Assembly: GCA_002339265.1 (NCBI GenBank)
Contig: DDKG01000264.1
Span: 1-5,649, forward strand
DNA from: Massilia sp. UBA2604
Lineage (GTDB): Bacteria > Pseudomonadota > Gammaproteobacteria > Burkholderiales > Burkholderiaceae_D
Reading direction: 5' to 3'
DNA length: 5,649 nt
Below the pieces are notes generated by a model. That model made no database searches and was not told where the DNA came from. It was given only the letters and a program-made list of their open reading frames with translations. How positions within the stretch are numbered: position 1 is the first letter of the stretch; every line of letters starts with the position of its first letter. Shown here in pieces: positions 5,019 to 5,649 of this stretch. The position numbers and the translations under genes are program-made.

Positions 5019-5471
5019 ATGAAGTCGAAAGAGAAGGTCAAGGGCGGAGACAACCGTGCACGCGGTGGCGCAAAACCGAAATCGTTGATGGTGGCCGAAG
5101 GCAGCATGCAGTCGAGGGCGCCTGGATACGTCATGCCGGGCGGGCTCGACACGCCTTTCCCGAAGGGGAATACCGGATCCATGCAGTCCGAATCGACGGG
5201 ACGCGGCCAACGCGCCGGCGCCGGTTCGCAGACCGGCGGATGGAGTGCACGCCAGCAAGCACAGCGCATCCAGGCGCGCGGCGAGCAGGACCGCCTGGGC
5301 GAATCGCGGCAATCCGGCCACGGCATGGAACAGTACCAGCACGCCGGATCTCAGGAGTCGCCGACCGGCCCCGACAAATCGCGGCAGACCGGCGTCGGCG
5401 CCGCCAACCAGCAGCGGCAGGGCCGTCCTGACGAGCCGTCCACGGATTCCGGCAGCAAACGCAAAGGCTGA
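5019..5471 (+). CDS. Hypothetical Gly/Gln/Ser-rich disordered protein, 150 residues
   Basis: I recognise no domain. The protein is hydrophilic, has no Cys and one Trp (W75), has no signal peptide or membrane helix, and is rich in Gly, Gln, Ser, Arg and Lys, so it is probably unstructured in solution. Both ends are basic (MKSKEKVKGG and GSKRKG). Short internal repeats are visible: GSMQS at 28-32 and 53-57, and SRQSG/SRQTG at 96-100 and 121-125. A GC-rich third position, GGAGGA 5 nt before the ATG, and a strong terminator downstream support a real gene of its own. Long antisense frames over it look like GC-driven shadows. Composition resembles small stress or desiccation-type hydrophilic proteins, but this is only a compositional likeness. 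It is separated by 158 nt from the peptide operon, and no functional link is evident. Confidence 0.75.
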   Translation: MKSKEKVKGGDNRARGGAKPKSLMVAEGSMQSRAPGYVMPGGLDTPFPKGNTGSMQSESTGRGQRAGAGSQTGGWSARQQAQRIQARGEQDRLGESRQSGHGMEQYQHAGSQESPTGPDKSRQTGVGAANQQRQGRPDEPSTDSGSKRKG

Positions 5472-5506
5472 CACACCAGGACCTCGACCGTCCACGCACA
5501 TCACCG

Positions 5507-5530
5507 ACCCGGGCCATGCCCGGGTTTTTT
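5507..5530 (+). terminator. Rho-independent terminator
   Basis: ACCCGGGC (5507-5514) and GCCCGGGT (5518-5525) form a perfect 8-bp stem with a 3-nt CAT loop, running into a T-tract (5525-5530). It lies 36 nt after the stop of the 150-residue gene and ends that transcript. Confidence 0.95.
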
Positions 5531-5554
5531 GTTATCGGTGTCGGGGACTCGGTG

Positions 5555-5578
5555 CGGCAGGCCACTGCCAGCCTGCCG
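5555..5578. repeat. Perfect 8-bp inverted repeat upstream of the last gene
   Basis: CGGCAGGC (5555-5562) and GCCTGCCG (5571-5578) form an 8-bp stem with an 8-nt loop. No T-tract follows on the plus strand, so it is not an ordinary plus-strand terminator. On the minus strand the bases after the stem are GAGTCCCC, also not a U-run. It lies 54 nt before the final start codon, where it could be an operator or mRNA structure. Confidence 0.45.
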
Positions 5579-5631
5579 AGATCTGGTGCACAATGCCGCT
5601 AACGACATTGCCATTTACACACAGGAGTAGC

Positions 5632-5649
5632 ATGAACGAACAGGTCGCA
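5632..5649 (+). CDS. Start of a gene cut by the right window edge
   Basis: ATG at 5632 opens a frame reading MNEQVA to the window end. AGGAG at 5623-5627 is a good Shine-Dalgarno 4 nt before it. It lies after a terminator and a hairpin, so it starts a new transcription unit. The product cannot be identified from six residues. Confidence 0.65.

Noticed and set aside
4931..5565. Several minus-strand frames opposite the disordered protein
   Set aside because: They are Arg/Pro/Ala-rich shadows of a GC-rich gene, overlap its terminator, and lack ribosome sites.
1..5649. CRISPR array, insertion sequence or tRNA-based attachment site
   Set aside because: No regularly spaced repeats, no transposase or integrase frame, and no tRNA-like T-arm or cloverleaf could be found on either strand.

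Overview
The window looks like an accessory region of a Gram-negative, moderately GC-rich proteobacterium. A gammaproteobacterium near Xanthomonadales (Xanthomonadaceae/Rhodanobacteraceae) is my best guess, from the codon usage, the LpxL-type acyltransferase and the YozG-like HTH plus DUF2975 pair. No ribosomal RNA, tRNA or housekeeping marker in the window fixes the taxonomy.

Layout. Positions 1-16 hold what looks like the 3' arm and U-tract of a terminator that began before the window. Positions 17-248 carry no convincing gene, only a 12-bp RNA hairpin at 87-113. On the minus strand, a four-helix DUF2975 membrane protein (1069 to 497) and a small Cro/C1-type regulator (497 to 249) form a two-gene operon with overlapping stop and start. 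A 301-bp AT-rich divergent region (1070-1370) follows, with a good sigma70-like promoter on the plus strand and several inverted-repeat half-sites.

The core is a plus-strand operon at 1371-4860. It encodes a 48-residue acidic peptide with a short Cys-containing C-terminus (1371-1517). Next come a 422-residue membrane protein joining a PqqD/RRE-like N-terminal domain to an M50 zinc site-2 protease (1597-2865), a 320-residue unrecognised protein (2875-3837), and a 334-residue LpxL/HtrB-type acyltransferase (3856-4860). Aligned by eye, the 320-residue protein is collinear with the acyltransferase but has Phe in place of the catalytic His, so it looks like a degenerate partner of it. The arrangement resembles a ribosomally made, post-translationally modified peptide (RiPP) locus. 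The peptide would be recognised through the RRE-like domain, possibly fatty-acylated by the LpxL-like enzyme with its pseudoenzyme partner, and cleaved by the M50 protease. I do not recognise this combination as a described RiPP class. Lipidation is an inference from gene content. No exporter is visible in the window.

From 5019 to 5471 lies a separate gene for a 150-residue, Gly/Gln/Ser/Arg-rich, probably disordered protein with a strong rho-independent terminator (5507-5530). The window ends with a perfect 8-bp hairpin (5555-5578) and the first six codons of another gene starting at 5632.
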